A stretch of 64,000 nt of DNA. Source: Bryobacterales bacterium (GTDB lineage Bacteria > Acidobacteriota > Terriglobia > Bryobacterales > Bryobacteraceae). Positions 18,240-27,137 of the stretch are shown here, piece by piece; position 1 is the stretch's first letter; each line of letters starts with the position of its first letter. The notes beneath the pieces are model-generated. The model was not told the origin of the DNA. It ran no database searches and saw only the letters and a program-made list of their open reading frames with translations. Location of the stretch: assembly GCA_020851555.1 (NCBI GenBank), contig JADZCM010000014.1:123636-187635 (forward strand). Direction: 5' to 3'. The translations under genes were made by a program, and so were the position numbers.

Positions 18240-20468
18240 ATGAACCAGTGGATCGTGTGGCTGGAGGATGCCGGCGAGGCGGGCGCCGCGCTGCTCGGCG
18301 GCAAGGGCGCGCGCCTCGCCGCCATGGCGCGGGCGGGCCTCCGCGTGCCGTCCGGCTTCTGCCTCACCACGCTCGCCTCCGGTCCGCTGACCCCCGAGCT
18401 GGAAGAGGCGCTGCGCGCGGCCTACCGGCGGTTAGGTTCCGGCCCCGTCGCCGTGCGCTCCTCCGCAACCTCGGAGGACCTGGAAACGGCCTCTTTCGCC
18501 GGCCAGGGCGATACGTTTCTCGACGTTAGAGGCGAGGAGGAGTTGCTCCAGGCTATCCGCCGTTGCCGGGAGTCCCTGTGGACGGAGCGAGTCGCGGCCT
18601 ACCGGGGCGAGCGCGCGCCCAGCCACAGCGAGCCGCGCATGGGGGTGGTCGTGCAGTCCATGATTCCAACCGACCTGGCCGGCGTTGCCTTCTCCATGGA
18701 CCCGGTTACCGGCGAGCGGACCGTTGTGATTGAGTACACAGCGGGATCAGGAGCCGGCGTCGTCTCTGGATCCCTGGAGCCTGAGCGTTACACTGAGGAC
18801 CGTCCGGGCCTCCTCGGCAGTGAGCGGGCCGCCGAGATCATCCGGACGGTTCGCACGCTGGAGGATCTCTTCGGCGGGCCGCAGGACGTGGAATGGGGCT
18901 ACGCAGGCGGAAGCCTGTGGCTGTTCCAGAGCCGTCCGGTCACCGCAGCGGCCACGGGCTTCTTCACCGAAGCGCTCCCCGGCGACAACCGCCTGTGGAC
19001 CAGCGGCTTCCTGAATGAGCGCTTCCCGCTCCCTGTCTCCCCGCTGGGCTGGACGCTGATCCGGGAACTGCTCGAGCCCCTGGCCTTCCTCGAGCCGCTG
19101 CGCTTCATTGGGTACTGCTGGCCGGCCGGCGAGCCGCTTACCAAGCTCCGTGGCGGGCGTCCGTTCGTGAACCTCCGCGTCTTTCAGATTCTCTACAAGC
19201 CGTTCCCGGAGTGCCTGCTCCCCGAAGATGCCGGCCGCTACTTCCCCCGGGAAGACAACCGCCTGCGGCGCGACGCTCCCTATCCCCGCTCTCTATTCGA
19301 TCTCCGGCTGCTCCCGGCTCTGGCGTGGAACTTCCTGCGAGACCCGGCGAACTGGTCGCCGTTCCACAACTATCGAGTCTGGGAGAGGTTCACCGCCCGT
19401 CATGACCGGGAGATGGAAGCCCTCCAGGTGGGAGCGGACAACCCGCAGGAACTCTGGGCCTGCATGGAGCGGGCCCAGACGCTCAACGCCCGGCTTCTCG
19501 CCATCCACCGCTGGAGCCTGACCCACGCCGAGTTGTTCTACAGCTTGCTGCGGCGGATGCTGGCCGCCTGGTTCGGCGATGCGTCGCTGGCTGCGCGGCT
19601 GGTGGCGGGACTCCCCAGCAAGTCCTTGGAGTCTAACCGCGCGCTGTCGGAGGCGCGCACCGAGGCGGATTGGGCGGAGTTCTTCAAGACCTACGGCCAC
19701 CGTTCCTTCAGCCTGGATATTCTCCATCCTACTTTCGACGAAACGCGGGAGGAGATCCGGCAACTGGCCGGGGGAGACAGTCAGAGACAGCCGGCGCAAA
19801 GCGGAACGGACCTCCCGTCCTGTCATCCCTTGAAGGCCTTCCTGATCCGCCTCGTCCTCCGCTTCACCCGCCGCTACATGCTGCTGCGCGAGGACCAGCG
19901 CTTCTACTGGCAGAAGACCCTGGCGCTACAGAGGCGGCTCGCCTTGGCCCTCGGCAAGCATTTCCGGGCCGAAGAAACCATTTTCTTCGCCACGATGGAC
20001 GAACTGCGCGCCGCTGCCGGGGGCGCACCCTTACCGCGCGCCGCGATGGAGCAGCGGCGCAGGGAGTTCGCGCGGCTGGGGGGAGACTACCCCTCATTCC
20101 TGCGCGGCAGAGAACCCATGAGGGAAGGCCGGGCGCCGGATGACGCCATCCTGCGGGGACGGCCGGTGAGCCCGGGGGTTGCCGCGGGTCCAGTTCGCGT
20201 CCTGGCTTCGCCGGAGGATCTGATCCGCCTGCGTCCCGGAGATATTCTGGTCGCCAGCAGCGCCGACCCTGCCTGGACCGTCGTTTTCGGCCGCGTCCAG
20301 GGCATGGTGTTGGAAACGGGAGGCCAGCTTTCGCACGCGGCCGTGGTAGCCCGCGAGTACGGACTCCCGGCCGTGACGGGCATCCCCGGCGCCAGCCGCG
20401 TTCTGCGGGACGGCGAACGCATCGAGGTGGACGGGACATCCGGCACCGTCCGCGTGATAAAAGAGTAA
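18240..20468 (+). CDS. PEP-synthase/rifampin-phosphotransferase-like dikinase
   Basis: A 742-residue ATP-dependent dikinase of the pyruvate-water dikinase superfamily. The N-terminal ATP-grasp domain (about 1-320) has GGKGARLAAMARAGLRVPSGF, AVRSSATSEDLETASFAGQ and the QSRPVTA end. The C-terminal swivelling domain carries the phospho-histidine H699 in GGQLSHAAVVAREYG. The middle region (about 330-600) is helical and lacks the PEP/pyruvate TIM barrel, as in rifampin phosphotransferases and related enzymes, so the acceptor is unknown. ATG 18240 follows GTGGAG. UPF0182 follows after one base. Confidence 0.85.
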   Translation: MNQWIVWLEDAGEAGAALLGGKGARLAAMARAGLRVPSGFCLTTLASGPLTPELEEALRAAYRRLGSGPVAVRSSATSEDLETASFAGQGDTFLDVRGEEELLQAIRRCRESLWTERVAAYRGERAPSHSEPRMGVVVQSMIPTDLAGVAFSMDPVTGERTVVIEYTAGSGAGVVSGSLEPERYTEDRPGLLGSERAAEIIRTVRTLEDLFGGPQDVEWGYAGGSLWLFQSRPVTAAATGFFTEALPGDNRLWTSGFLNERFPLPVSPLGWTLIRELLEPLAFLEPLRFIGYCWPAGEPLTKLRGGRPFVNLRVFQILYKPFPECLLPEDAGRYFPREDNRLRRDAPYPRSLFDLRLLPALAWNFLRDPANWSPFHNYRVWERFTARHDREMEALQVGADNPQELWACMERAQTLNARLLAIHRWSLTHAELFYSLLRRMLAAWFGDASLAARLVAGLPSKSLESNRALSEARTEADWAEFFKTYGHRSFSLDILHPTFDETREEIRQLAGGDSQRQPAQSGTDLPSCHPLKAFLIRLVLRFTRRYMLLREDQRFYWQKTLALQRRLALALGKHFRAEETIFFATMDELRAAAGGAPLPRAAMEQRRREFARLGGDYPSFLRGREPMREGRAPDDAILRGRPVSPGVAAGPVRVLASPEDLIRLRPGDILVASSADPAWTVVFGRVQGMVLETGGQLSHAAVVAREYGLPAVTGIPGASRVLRDGERIEVDGTSGTVRVIKE

Positions 20469-20469
20469 G

Positions 20470-23193
20470 GTGACTCCTGAACTCCCCCGCCCCACTCTGC
20501 CCAAGCGAAGCACCATCCTGCTGATCGCCGGGATCTTTCTGCTCATCGCCGGCGCGCGCACCATCGCCAACTTCGCCATCGAGTACCAGTGGTGGAAAGA
20601 ACTGGGACAGGTGCCCACCTGGATTGACCTGCTGCTCTACAGCATCGCCCCTCTGGCGGCGGCGACGACTCTGGCCGTAGCGGCGCTGTGGCTGGCGCAC
20701 GCCAGGGCGCTGCGGTTCGCCCGCGCGAGTCTCCGGGCGCACCGGATCTACGCCCTGGTATCCTTCCTGGCGCTGCTGGCGGTTGCCTGGGTGCTGGCAT
20801 CGTCCACCATCGACACCTGGACGGTGGTGCGTTACTTCGGCGGCCGCGATCTTCCCACCGCCAACGCCTGGCAGGACGCGGTCTTCGGGCGTCCTTTGAG
20901 CTTCTACCTGTTCAGCCTCCCCTTCTACACGGTGCTGCTGCGGTTCTTGCTGGGATTGTCCATTCTCTCCGCCCTGATCTACTGGATCACCGCGCGGGGC
21001 TGGCAGCTTGTGGACCGCCTGCCGGAGATGCAGGCAACGGGCGAGTTCGACCCGCGGATCTTCCGGCTGGAGGGCGCGCTGGAGTCGCGCTTCCTGCGCG
21101 GGGTGGGCGCCATCATCCTCGTCGCCCTGGCGCTCCAATACTTCCTGGGCCGGTATGAGATGCTCCGGCAAAACCACGGCTTCATGGTCGGCGTGGACTA
21201 TGTGGCGGATAAGGTAACCCTGCCGCTCCAGTGGGTCCTGATCGGCGCCTGCCTGGCGGGAGCCCTCCTGGTGCTGGCCGGCCGCTGGAAGCTGCTGCTG
21301 ATCCTGCCCGCCGCTTTTGTGCTGCGCGCCGCCTTGCCGCCGCTGGTCTCCGCGGTATACGTCAAGCCGAATGAGATCACCATCCAGCGGCCCTACATTC
21401 AGACGCACATCCGCGCAACGCGCAGCGCCTTCGGCCTGGAACAGCGCACGCGGGAGAGTGAATTCGCGGCTACCCTGGGCGGCAGGATCGACGTGGCCGC
21501 TCACAAGCCGCTGTTCGACAACGTGCGGCTGTGGGATTGGCGGGCTTTTCACGACACCGTCACCCAGATCCAGGCGTTGCGCCCGTACTACGTTTTTAAC
21601 GACACGGACGTGGACCGCTATATCATCGACGGCCAGCTCCGCCAGGTGTTGCTCACCCCGCGCGAGTTGGACATCCGCCAGTTGCCCGACGCGCAGGCGC
21701 GGTGGGTCAACCCGCACTTCATCTACACGCACGGCTACGGAATGGTGCTGGCGGAGGCCAACCGTATCATGCCGGACGGGCTTCCGGTGCTCTTCGTGCA
21801 GGACGCCCCCCCGGAGATCCGGACCGGAAGCCTCAAGCTCACGCGGCCCGAGATTTACTACGGCGAGGTGGTCCATGAACCGGTGTTCGTGCACACGGCG
21901 GAGAAGGAATTCGACTACCCCTCCGGCAGCGAGAACGTCTTCTCCAACTACCAGGGCCGGGGCGGCTTCCCCATCTCCTCGCTGCCCCTGCGCCTGGCGG
22001 CGGCCGTCAGCCGCGCCGACTACAACATTCTGCTCACCCAATACTTCACGCCGCAGAGCCGCATGATGATCCGCCGCAACGTGGGACAGCGGCTGGCCAC
22101 CCTCGCCAACTTCATCCGCTGGGACAGCGATCCTTACCTGGTGCTCACCGAAGAGGGGCGGCTGGTGTGGACCGTGGACGGATACACCACCTCCGCCGCG
22201 CATCCCTACTCGAGCGCCATCAGCCGGCGGGACCTGGGCGCGTTCAACTACATCCGCAACGCGGTGAAGGCCACCGTTGACGCTTACGACGGCTCCACGA
22301 AGATCTACATTTTCGACCCGTCCGACCCCATTATCCAGGCCTACCAGCGCATCTTCCCGAACCTGCTGTTGCCGGCCTCCGACATGCCCGCCGACCTGCG
22401 GGCCCATGCGCGCTACCCCGAAACCTATTTCGCGGCGCAGGCGGAGATCTACCGCACGTTCCACATGCTGGACCCCCAGGCCTTCTACAACAAAGAGGAC
22501 GTGTGGGACCTGGCCCGCAACATCCAGGGGCAGGACGTGCGGCCGGTGCAGGTGACCCCGACTTACGTTGTGGCGACCCTTCCGGACGAGACCGAACCGG
22601 AGTTCCTCCTCATCCTGCCGTTCACCCCGCGCAACAAGGACAACATGATCGGCTTGATGGTGGCGCGCTGTGACGGACCCAACCTCGGTGAGCTTCGTTT
22701 CCTCCAGTTGTCCAAACAGGAACTGGTTTTCGGGCCCATGCAGATCGAGGCCCGGATCAACCAGGATCAGAATATCTCGAAGGATCTCTCTCTCTGGAAC
22801 CAGCAGGGTTCCCAGGTGCTGCGCGGCCAGATGCTGGTGCTTCCGGTGGGAGAGGCCTTCGTTTACGTGGAGGCGCTCTACATCCAGGCGGCCGAGGCGC
22901 GCATGCCGCAACTCCGCAAAGTCGTCGTCGCCGCGGGCAACGACCTCTTCTACGAGGACACCTACGACCAGGCTCTCGCCCGCCTTGCCGGCCTGCGGCC
23001 GCCTCCCGCCGCGCCTGCCCGAGCCCAGGCCCAGGCGGGTGTTCCTGAGCCTGCGGTTCCGCCGGATCTCGGGATGCGCCTGGAGCGCATCCGCAAGCAC
23101 CTGAGCCGCTACCGGGAACTCACCGGCCAGGGCCGCTGGGCCGAGGCTGGCAAGGAACTGGAAGCCGTTGAATCCGAAGTGCAAAGGCGGTGA
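20470..23193 (+). CDS. UPF0182 (COG1615) large membrane protein
   Basis: A 907-residue protein with seven or so N-terminal membrane segments within the first 300 residues (LLIAGIFLLIAGARTIANF is the first) followed by a large extracytoplasmic domain of about 550 residues. Recognisable UPF0182 blocks are WKELGQVPTWIDLLLYS, YVKPNEITIQRPYI, and the TYDQALARL region near the end. The C-terminal part has a Pro/Ala-rich linker and a short helical tail (GRWAEAGKELEAVE). Function of the family is unknown. It starts with GTG one base after the dikinase stop, so the two genes are translationally linked. Confidence 0.92.
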   Translation: MTPELPRPTLPKRSTILLIAGIFLLIAGARTIANFAIEYQWWKELGQVPTWIDLLLYSIAPLAAATTLAVAALWLAHARALRFARASLRAHRIYALVSFLALLAVAWVLASSTIDTWTVVRYFGGRDLPTANAWQDAVFGRPLSFYLFSLPFYTVLLRFLLGLSILSALIYWITARGWQLVDRLPEMQATGEFDPRIFRLEGALESRFLRGVGAIILVALALQYFLGRYEMLRQNHGFMVGVDYVADKVTLPLQWVLIGACLAGALLVLAGRWKLLLILPAAFVLRAALPPLVSAVYVKPNEITIQRPYIQTHIRATRSAFGLEQRTRESEFAATLGGRIDVAAHKPLFDNVRLWDWRAFHDTVTQIQALRPYYVFNDTDVDRYIIDGQLRQVLLTPRELDIRQLPDAQARWVNPHFIYTHGYGMVLAEANRIMPDGLPVLFVQDAPPEIRTGSLKLTRPEIYYGEVVHEPVFVHTAEKEFDYPSGSENVFSNYQGRGGFPISSLPLRLAAAVSRADYNILLTQYFTPQSRMMIRRNVGQRLATLANFIRWDSDPYLVLTEEGRLVWTVDGYTTSAAHPYSSAISRRDLGAFNYIRNAVKATVDAYDGSTKIYIFDPSDPIIQAYQRIFPNLLLPASDMPADLRAHARYPETYFAAQAEIYRTFHMLDPQAFYNKEDVWDLARNIQGQDVRPVQVTPTYVVATLPDETEPEFLLILPFTPRNKDNMIGLMVARCDGPNLGELRFLQLSKQELVFGPMQIEARINQDQNISKDLSLWNQQGSQVLRGQMLVLPVGEAFVYVEALYIQAAEARMPQLRKVVVAAGNDLFYEDTYDQALARLAGLRPPPAAPARAQAQAGVPEPAVPPDLGMRLERIRKHLSRYRELTGQGRWAEAGKELEAVESEVQRR

Positions 23194-23232
23194 CCTGGGT
23201 CGAAGCCCGGCCCCGTTGAATCTATTTAAGGT

Positions 23233-25341
23233 ATGACTCCCAAGCAGCCGCAGGGCCTCGTGTCGATTGGCGGACCGCCTGTGGCGGCGCCGGAACTCGC
23301 GCCGCGTGCCGCGCCGCCCCCCGGCGCCGACAAGATCCCCTACATCTGCCCAATGTGCCCGGGTGTCCGTCAGCTTGGACCCGGGGCGTGCCCCGTGTGC
23401 GGCATGGCGCTGGAGCCGGAAGCCGTTACCGTGGAGGAAGCGGAGAACCCCGAACGGGCGGACATGCGCCGGAGGTTCCGGATTTCCCTGGCCCTCACCG
23501 CGCCGGTGGTTGTCTCCGCGATGTCCGGACTGCATTGGGCGTGGGTGGAGCTGATCTTCGCGACGCCGGTCGTGCTATGGGGAGGATTTCCTTTCTTTCA
23601 AAGAGGATGGAAGTCAATTCTCACACGGCGCTTGAATATGTTCACCTTGATCGCCATCGGGACGGGCGCGGCCTATCTCTACAGCCTCGCCGCGTTGCTG
23701 TTCCGCGGCGAGCGCCACGTCTACTTTGAAGCTGCTGCCGTCATCACAACCCTGGTTCTGCTGGGCCAGGTGCTCGAGCTGCGGGCGCGAGCGCAGACCG
23801 GCAGCGCCATCCGCGCCCTCCTGAGCCTTACTCCTCAGTCGGCAAGCCGGCTCGGCCCGTCGGGAGTCGAAACCTCGATCCCTTTGTCGCACGTGCATGT
23901 GGGCGACCGGTTGCGGGTCCGGCCGGGCGAGAGGGTGCCCGTTGACGGCGTGGTTCTGGAGGGGTCCAGCCCGGTGGATGAATCGATGTTGACCGGAGAA
24001 CCCGTGCCCGTCGAGAAGTATCCGGGCAGCAAAGTGGCGGGCGGGACGCTCAACGGCCCCGGTAGCTTCATCATGCAGGCGGAGCGCGTCGGGAGCCGGA
24101 CGCTGCTCGCCCAGATTGTCCGCCTGGTGGGCCAGGCTCAGCGCTCCCGCGCTCCCATCCAGCGGCTGGCGGACGCCGTCTCCGCCTGGTTCGTGCCGCT
24201 GGTGGTTCTGGCGTCGGGCGTGACCTTCACGGTGTGGATGCTGGTGGGCCCCGAGCCGCGGTTCACCAATGCGCTGGTGAACGCGGTGGCGGTTTTGATC
24301 ATCGCTTGTCCATGCGCCTTGGGGCTCGCCACCCCGATGGCGGTCATGGTCGGGACCGGGCGGGGGGCCACCGCCGGGGTGCTGGTCAGGAACGCGGAAG
24401 CTCTGGAACTGCTGGAGAAGGTCGACACGCTGGTGGTGGACAAGACCGGAACGCTGACCGAGGGCAAGCCGGAAGTGACCTCGGTAACGGCGTTGCCGGG
24501 CATCGGCGAGACCGAACTCCTCAGGCTGGCAGCCAGCGTCGAGCAGGCCAGCGAGCACCCCCTGGCGGCGGCGGTGGTGCGAGCCGCCCGCGCCCGCGGA
24601 GTTGCCCTCGCCGAAGCACAGGACTTCCGGGCCACACCCGGCAGAGGTCTCGAAGGCCGCGTGGACGGAAGAGCGGTGGCAATAGGCAGCAGCCTGTTTT
24701 TCAATGATTTGGGAGTAGATTTCAAACCGTCAGGTGATATGGGGATCGCGGTGGACGGCCGGCCCGCCGGCTGGCTCACGGTAGCCGACCCGGTGAAGGA
24801 CTCGGCCAGAGACGCCGTTCCGGCGCTTCAGCGGGAGGGTATTGGCATCCTCATGCTGACCGGGGACCGCCGGTCCACTGCTGAAGCGGTGGCCCGCGAC
24901 CTGGGGATCAGAGACATTCGGGCCGAGGTGCTCCCGTCCGAGAAGAGCGCGGTTGTGGAAGCTCTGCAGAAGGAGGGGAAGATCGTGGCGATGGCCGGGG
25001 ATGGCATCAATGACGCCCCTGCGCTGGCGCAGGCGCACGTGGGCATCGCCATGGGGACCGGCACCGACGTGGCAATCGAAAGCGCCGCCGTCACCTTGCT
25101 GAAAGGCGACCTCCGGGGGGTTGTGCGAGCCAGACGGCTCAGCCGCGCCACCATGCGTAACATCCGGCAGAACCTGTTTTTTGCCTTCTTCTACAACCTG
25201 TTGGGCGTTCCGATCGCCGCCGGGGCGCTCTATCCCTTTTTCGGGCTTCTTCTTAGCCCGATGATCGCCAGCGCGGCCATGACGTTCAGTTCCGTGTCGG
25301 TGATCGCCAACTCACTGCGGCTCCGAAAGGTTCGCCTCTGA
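23233..25341 (+). CDS. copA: Copper-exporting P1B-type ATPase with N-terminal heavy-metal-binding domain
   Basis: A 702-residue heavy-metal pump. It lacks the usual ferredoxin-like HMA domain; instead a short zinc-ribbon-like domain (YICPMCPGV...CPVCGM, residues 36-62) of the CzcB/CopZ-associated heavy-metal-binding type is at the N-terminus. The membrane metal site is CPC at 359-361 (IIACPCALG). The phosphorylated aspartate is D403 in DKTGTLTEG. The ATP site includes EHPLAAAVV and [12 protein letters not shown] near residue 588. All catalytic motifs are intact. The CPC motif and family resemblance point to Cu+ or Ag+. ATG 23233 is 39 bases after the UPF0182 stop. Confidence 0.92.
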   Translation: MTPKQPQGLVSIGGPPVAAPELAPRAAPPPGADKIPYICPMCPGVRQLGPGACPVCGMALEPEAVTVEEAENPERADMRRRFRISLALTAPVVVSAMSGLHWAWVELIFATPVVLWGGFPFFQRGWKSILTRRLNMFTLIAIGTGAAYLYSLAALLFRGERHVYFEAAAVITTLVLLGQVLELRARAQTGSAIRALLSLTPQSASRLGPSGVETSIPLSHVHVGDRLRVRPGERVPVDGVVLEGSSPVDESMLTGEPVPVEKYPGSKVAGGTLNGPGSFIMQAERVGSRTLLAQIVRLVGQAQRSRAPIQRLADAVSAWFVPLVVLASGVTFTVWMLVGPEPRFTNALVNAVAVLIIACPCALGLATPMAVMVGTGRGATAGVLVRNAEALELLEKVDTLVVDKTGTLTEGKPEVTSVTALPGIGETELLRLAASVEQASEHPLAAAVVRAARARGVALAEAQDFRATPGRGLEGRVDGRAVAIGSSLFFNDLGVDFKPSGDMGIAVDGRPAGWLTVADPVKDSARDAVPALQREGIGILMLTGDRRSTAEAVARDLGIRDIRAEVLPSEKSAVVEALQKEGKIVAMAGDGINDAPALAQAHVGIAMGTGTDVAIESAAVTLLKGDLRGVVRARRLSRATMRNIRQNLFFAFFYNLLGVPIAAGALYPFFGLLLSPMIASAAMTFSSVSVIANSLRLRKVRL

Positions 25342-25385
25342 CGGGACAGTGGGAAAGCCCTGCGCCGCGGAAGGCGGCCTGGAAC

Positions 25386-26204
25386 TCAGTATGGCCAGCG
25401 GTTGACGTTGCGTCCCGGAATGGGGATCGAGCGGCGTTCCTGCGAGGATGGGTGGGCGCCCGGTCCCGGTCCGGTTTGCGGCCGCCGCGGTGAGATTCCG
25501 GCGAAGTCGACCTCCTCTTCCGTGAAAGAGACCGGGCGGTCGAGGACCATCTCCAGCGTCGTGCCGCGCGCCAGCACCACCTCCGGCCCCCTGGAAAGCA
25601 GGACGCCGAGCAAACCCGCTGCCGCGCCCGCCGCCGCGCCGACCCCCGCCCCCATGCCGGGCCTGCCGGCAGCGCTGCCCGCGATGACGCCGACGGAGGT
25701 GCCGGCCGCCGCGGTCTCGCCCACGGTGCGGGCATCTCCGGCCTTGTTCGAATCGCTCTTGATCTTGCCTTCCCCGCGGTCGAGTTGCTCGCTGGCCTGC
25801 CCGTCGAGGCTGCCCACCCGGGCTCTGAAGTCGCGGGTCACGCCGTTGGGCAGAGTCAGCGAGTCGAAGCGCAGGAACATCGCTCCGCGGCCCTTGACGC
25901 GACCTGGACGCTTCACCTCGGTTATGGTGCCCGCCACGTAACTGCCCGGCGGAATGACGATCCGTCCGTTGACCAGGATGGGAAACACGGTCTCCAGGTA
26001 GACGCGGTCGCCCTCGGCCGAACCCTTGGTGCTGACGCTGTTGATCAGACTGAGCGGGATGCGCGTCCCCGGTTCAACCACAAAATCGGCCGGGCTTGCC
26101 GGCTCACTCTGTTTCAGCGCCTGTGGAGCGGGGGTGTCCTGCGCGGCCATGCCGGCCAGGCAGAGAACCAAGCCGGCTCCCCAAGACGCACCTTTCAGCC
26201 TCAT
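25386..26204 (-). CDS. Secreted protein with TrbI/VirB10-like beta domain
   Basis: A 272-residue exported protein of unknown function. A signal peptide (KGASWGAGLVLCLAGMAAQ) leads to a beta-rich domain from VEPGTRIPLSLINSVS through RVYLETVFPI, IPPGSYVAGTITE and FDSLTLPNG, a pattern seen in the C-terminal fold of TrbI/VirB10 proteins. A Gly/Ala-rich segment (GMGAGVGAAAGAAAGLLG) could span or touch the membrane. The end is Pro/Arg-rich. ATG 26204 has GGGAGGG upstream. Convergent with copA. Common in Acidobacteria, without an assigned role. Confidence 0.75.
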   Translation of the reverse strand: MRLKGASWGAGLVLCLAGMAAQDTPAPQALKQSEPASPADFVVEPGTRIPLSLINSVSTKGSAEGDRVYLETVFPILVNGRIVIPPGSYVAGTITEVKRPGRVKGRGAMFLRFDSLTLPNGVTRDFRARVGSLDGQASEQLDRGEGKIKSDSNKAGDARTVGETAAAGTSVGVIAGSAAGRPGMGAGVGAAAGAAAGLLGVLLSRGPEVVLARGTTLEMVLDRPVSFTEEEVDFAGISPRRPQTGPGPGAHPSSQERRSIPIPGRNVNRWPY

Positions 26205-26289
26205 CGCGCCCTCCCGTACTTAAACGACATTGTAGCCTACATTGTCGACGCGCACGGCCTGGAAAACGGTTTCAACCTGTTGCGGCTTT

Positions 26290-27096
26290 CTACTGGGGAT
26301 TCAGCCAGATATGCACCCCGGCGGGACTCAGCTCCGGGCCGGCGGCCAGCCGTATCTCGGGTTTCGGGCGCGTGGCGGCCGGCAGCCTCACGTTCACCTG
26401 GTAGAGGCCGCCCCAGCCGGGGGCCAGACCCGCATAGCCCACGCGCCAGCCCTCGACGGCCGCGCCGTCCACGAACACCCGGAAGCTGTCGATCTGCTGC
26501 AACTTGGCCGCCTGCATCGGGATGGCCCCGGAGATTGCCGGCGGCGTCACCTCGCCCAGACCCGTCGCCCAGAGAATGATCCATTCATCCGGACGCGCGG
26601 GATTTGTCTCATCCACCAGCGAGTAGTCCAGGTGCGATGAGACGGCGGTTTCGGGATCCATCTGGAACAGCCCGGGCGACGCCGCGCGCAGCCTGATTCT
26701 CACGGGCGGTCCGGCCGTGCCTTCCCGCAGCAGTTGCAGCGTCCACTCGCCGGGCCTCAGGTCGCTTGGAATGAGGAAATTCACCTGCTTGGGAGAGACG
26801 TAGTACAGAGGAACGTATCTGCCGGCCACCAGCACCTGGACCCCCGCTCCGGGCAGCAAGACGGGCAGCATGCCGCCCTGTATGTCCGCCGGCGTGATCG
26901 CGCGTTCGATGAACGCAAGCCCGGTCCCATAGATGCTCGCCAGTGCGTTCGGACAGAGGGCGCCGGGCTCACCGCTGGCCGCGCTGACAACGGTCCCTGC
27001 CGAGTAGCACGGCGCGTTCGGCTTGCACTCGGGGTCCGCGGCGAACGACAGCACGGCCATGGCGGCCATTGCGAGCCAGCGGGCGGACCTCCCCAT
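26290..27096 (-). CDS. Secreted Solibacter-type C-terminal domain protein (TIGR03437-like)
   Basis: A 268-residue exported protein. After a short signal (RWLAMAAMAVLSFAAD) it contains the domain widespread in Solibacter-like genomes: GEPGALCPNALASIYGTGLA, VLVAGRYVPLYYVSPKQVNF, IPSDLRPGEWTL, LRAASPGLFQ, and WATGLGEV. Function of the domain is unknown; it usually sits at the end of large secreted proteins, so this stand-alone copy is unusual. An upstream in-frame extension to 27549 is the antisense of HrpB and was rejected. It ends the minus-strand series cutA-metH-hrpB-this gene. Confidence 0.85.
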   Translation of the reverse strand: MGRSARWLAMAAMAVLSFAADPECKPNAPCYSAGTVVSAASGEPGALCPNALASIYGTGLAFIERAITPADIQGGMLPVLLPGAGVQVLVAGRYVPLYYVSPKQVNFLIPSDLRPGEWTLQLLREGTAGPPVRIRLRAASPGLFQMDPETAVSSHLDYSLVDETNPARPDEWIILWATGLGEVTPPAISGAIPMQAAKLQQIDSFRVFVDGAAVEGWRVGYAGLAPGWGGLYQVNVRLPAATRPKPEIRLAAGPELSPAGVHIWLNPQ

Positions 27097-27137
27097 GCGG
27101 TTCAAACAGAGGTAGTGGCGCGGCGGAAGGGTTCTTC

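Noticed and set aside
19864-23535. A 1223-codon open frame on the minus strand
   Set aside because: It lies exactly opposite the dikinase and UPF0182 genes, is rich in His/Gln/Arg/Gly as expected for an antisense GC-rich frame, and has no recognisable domain.
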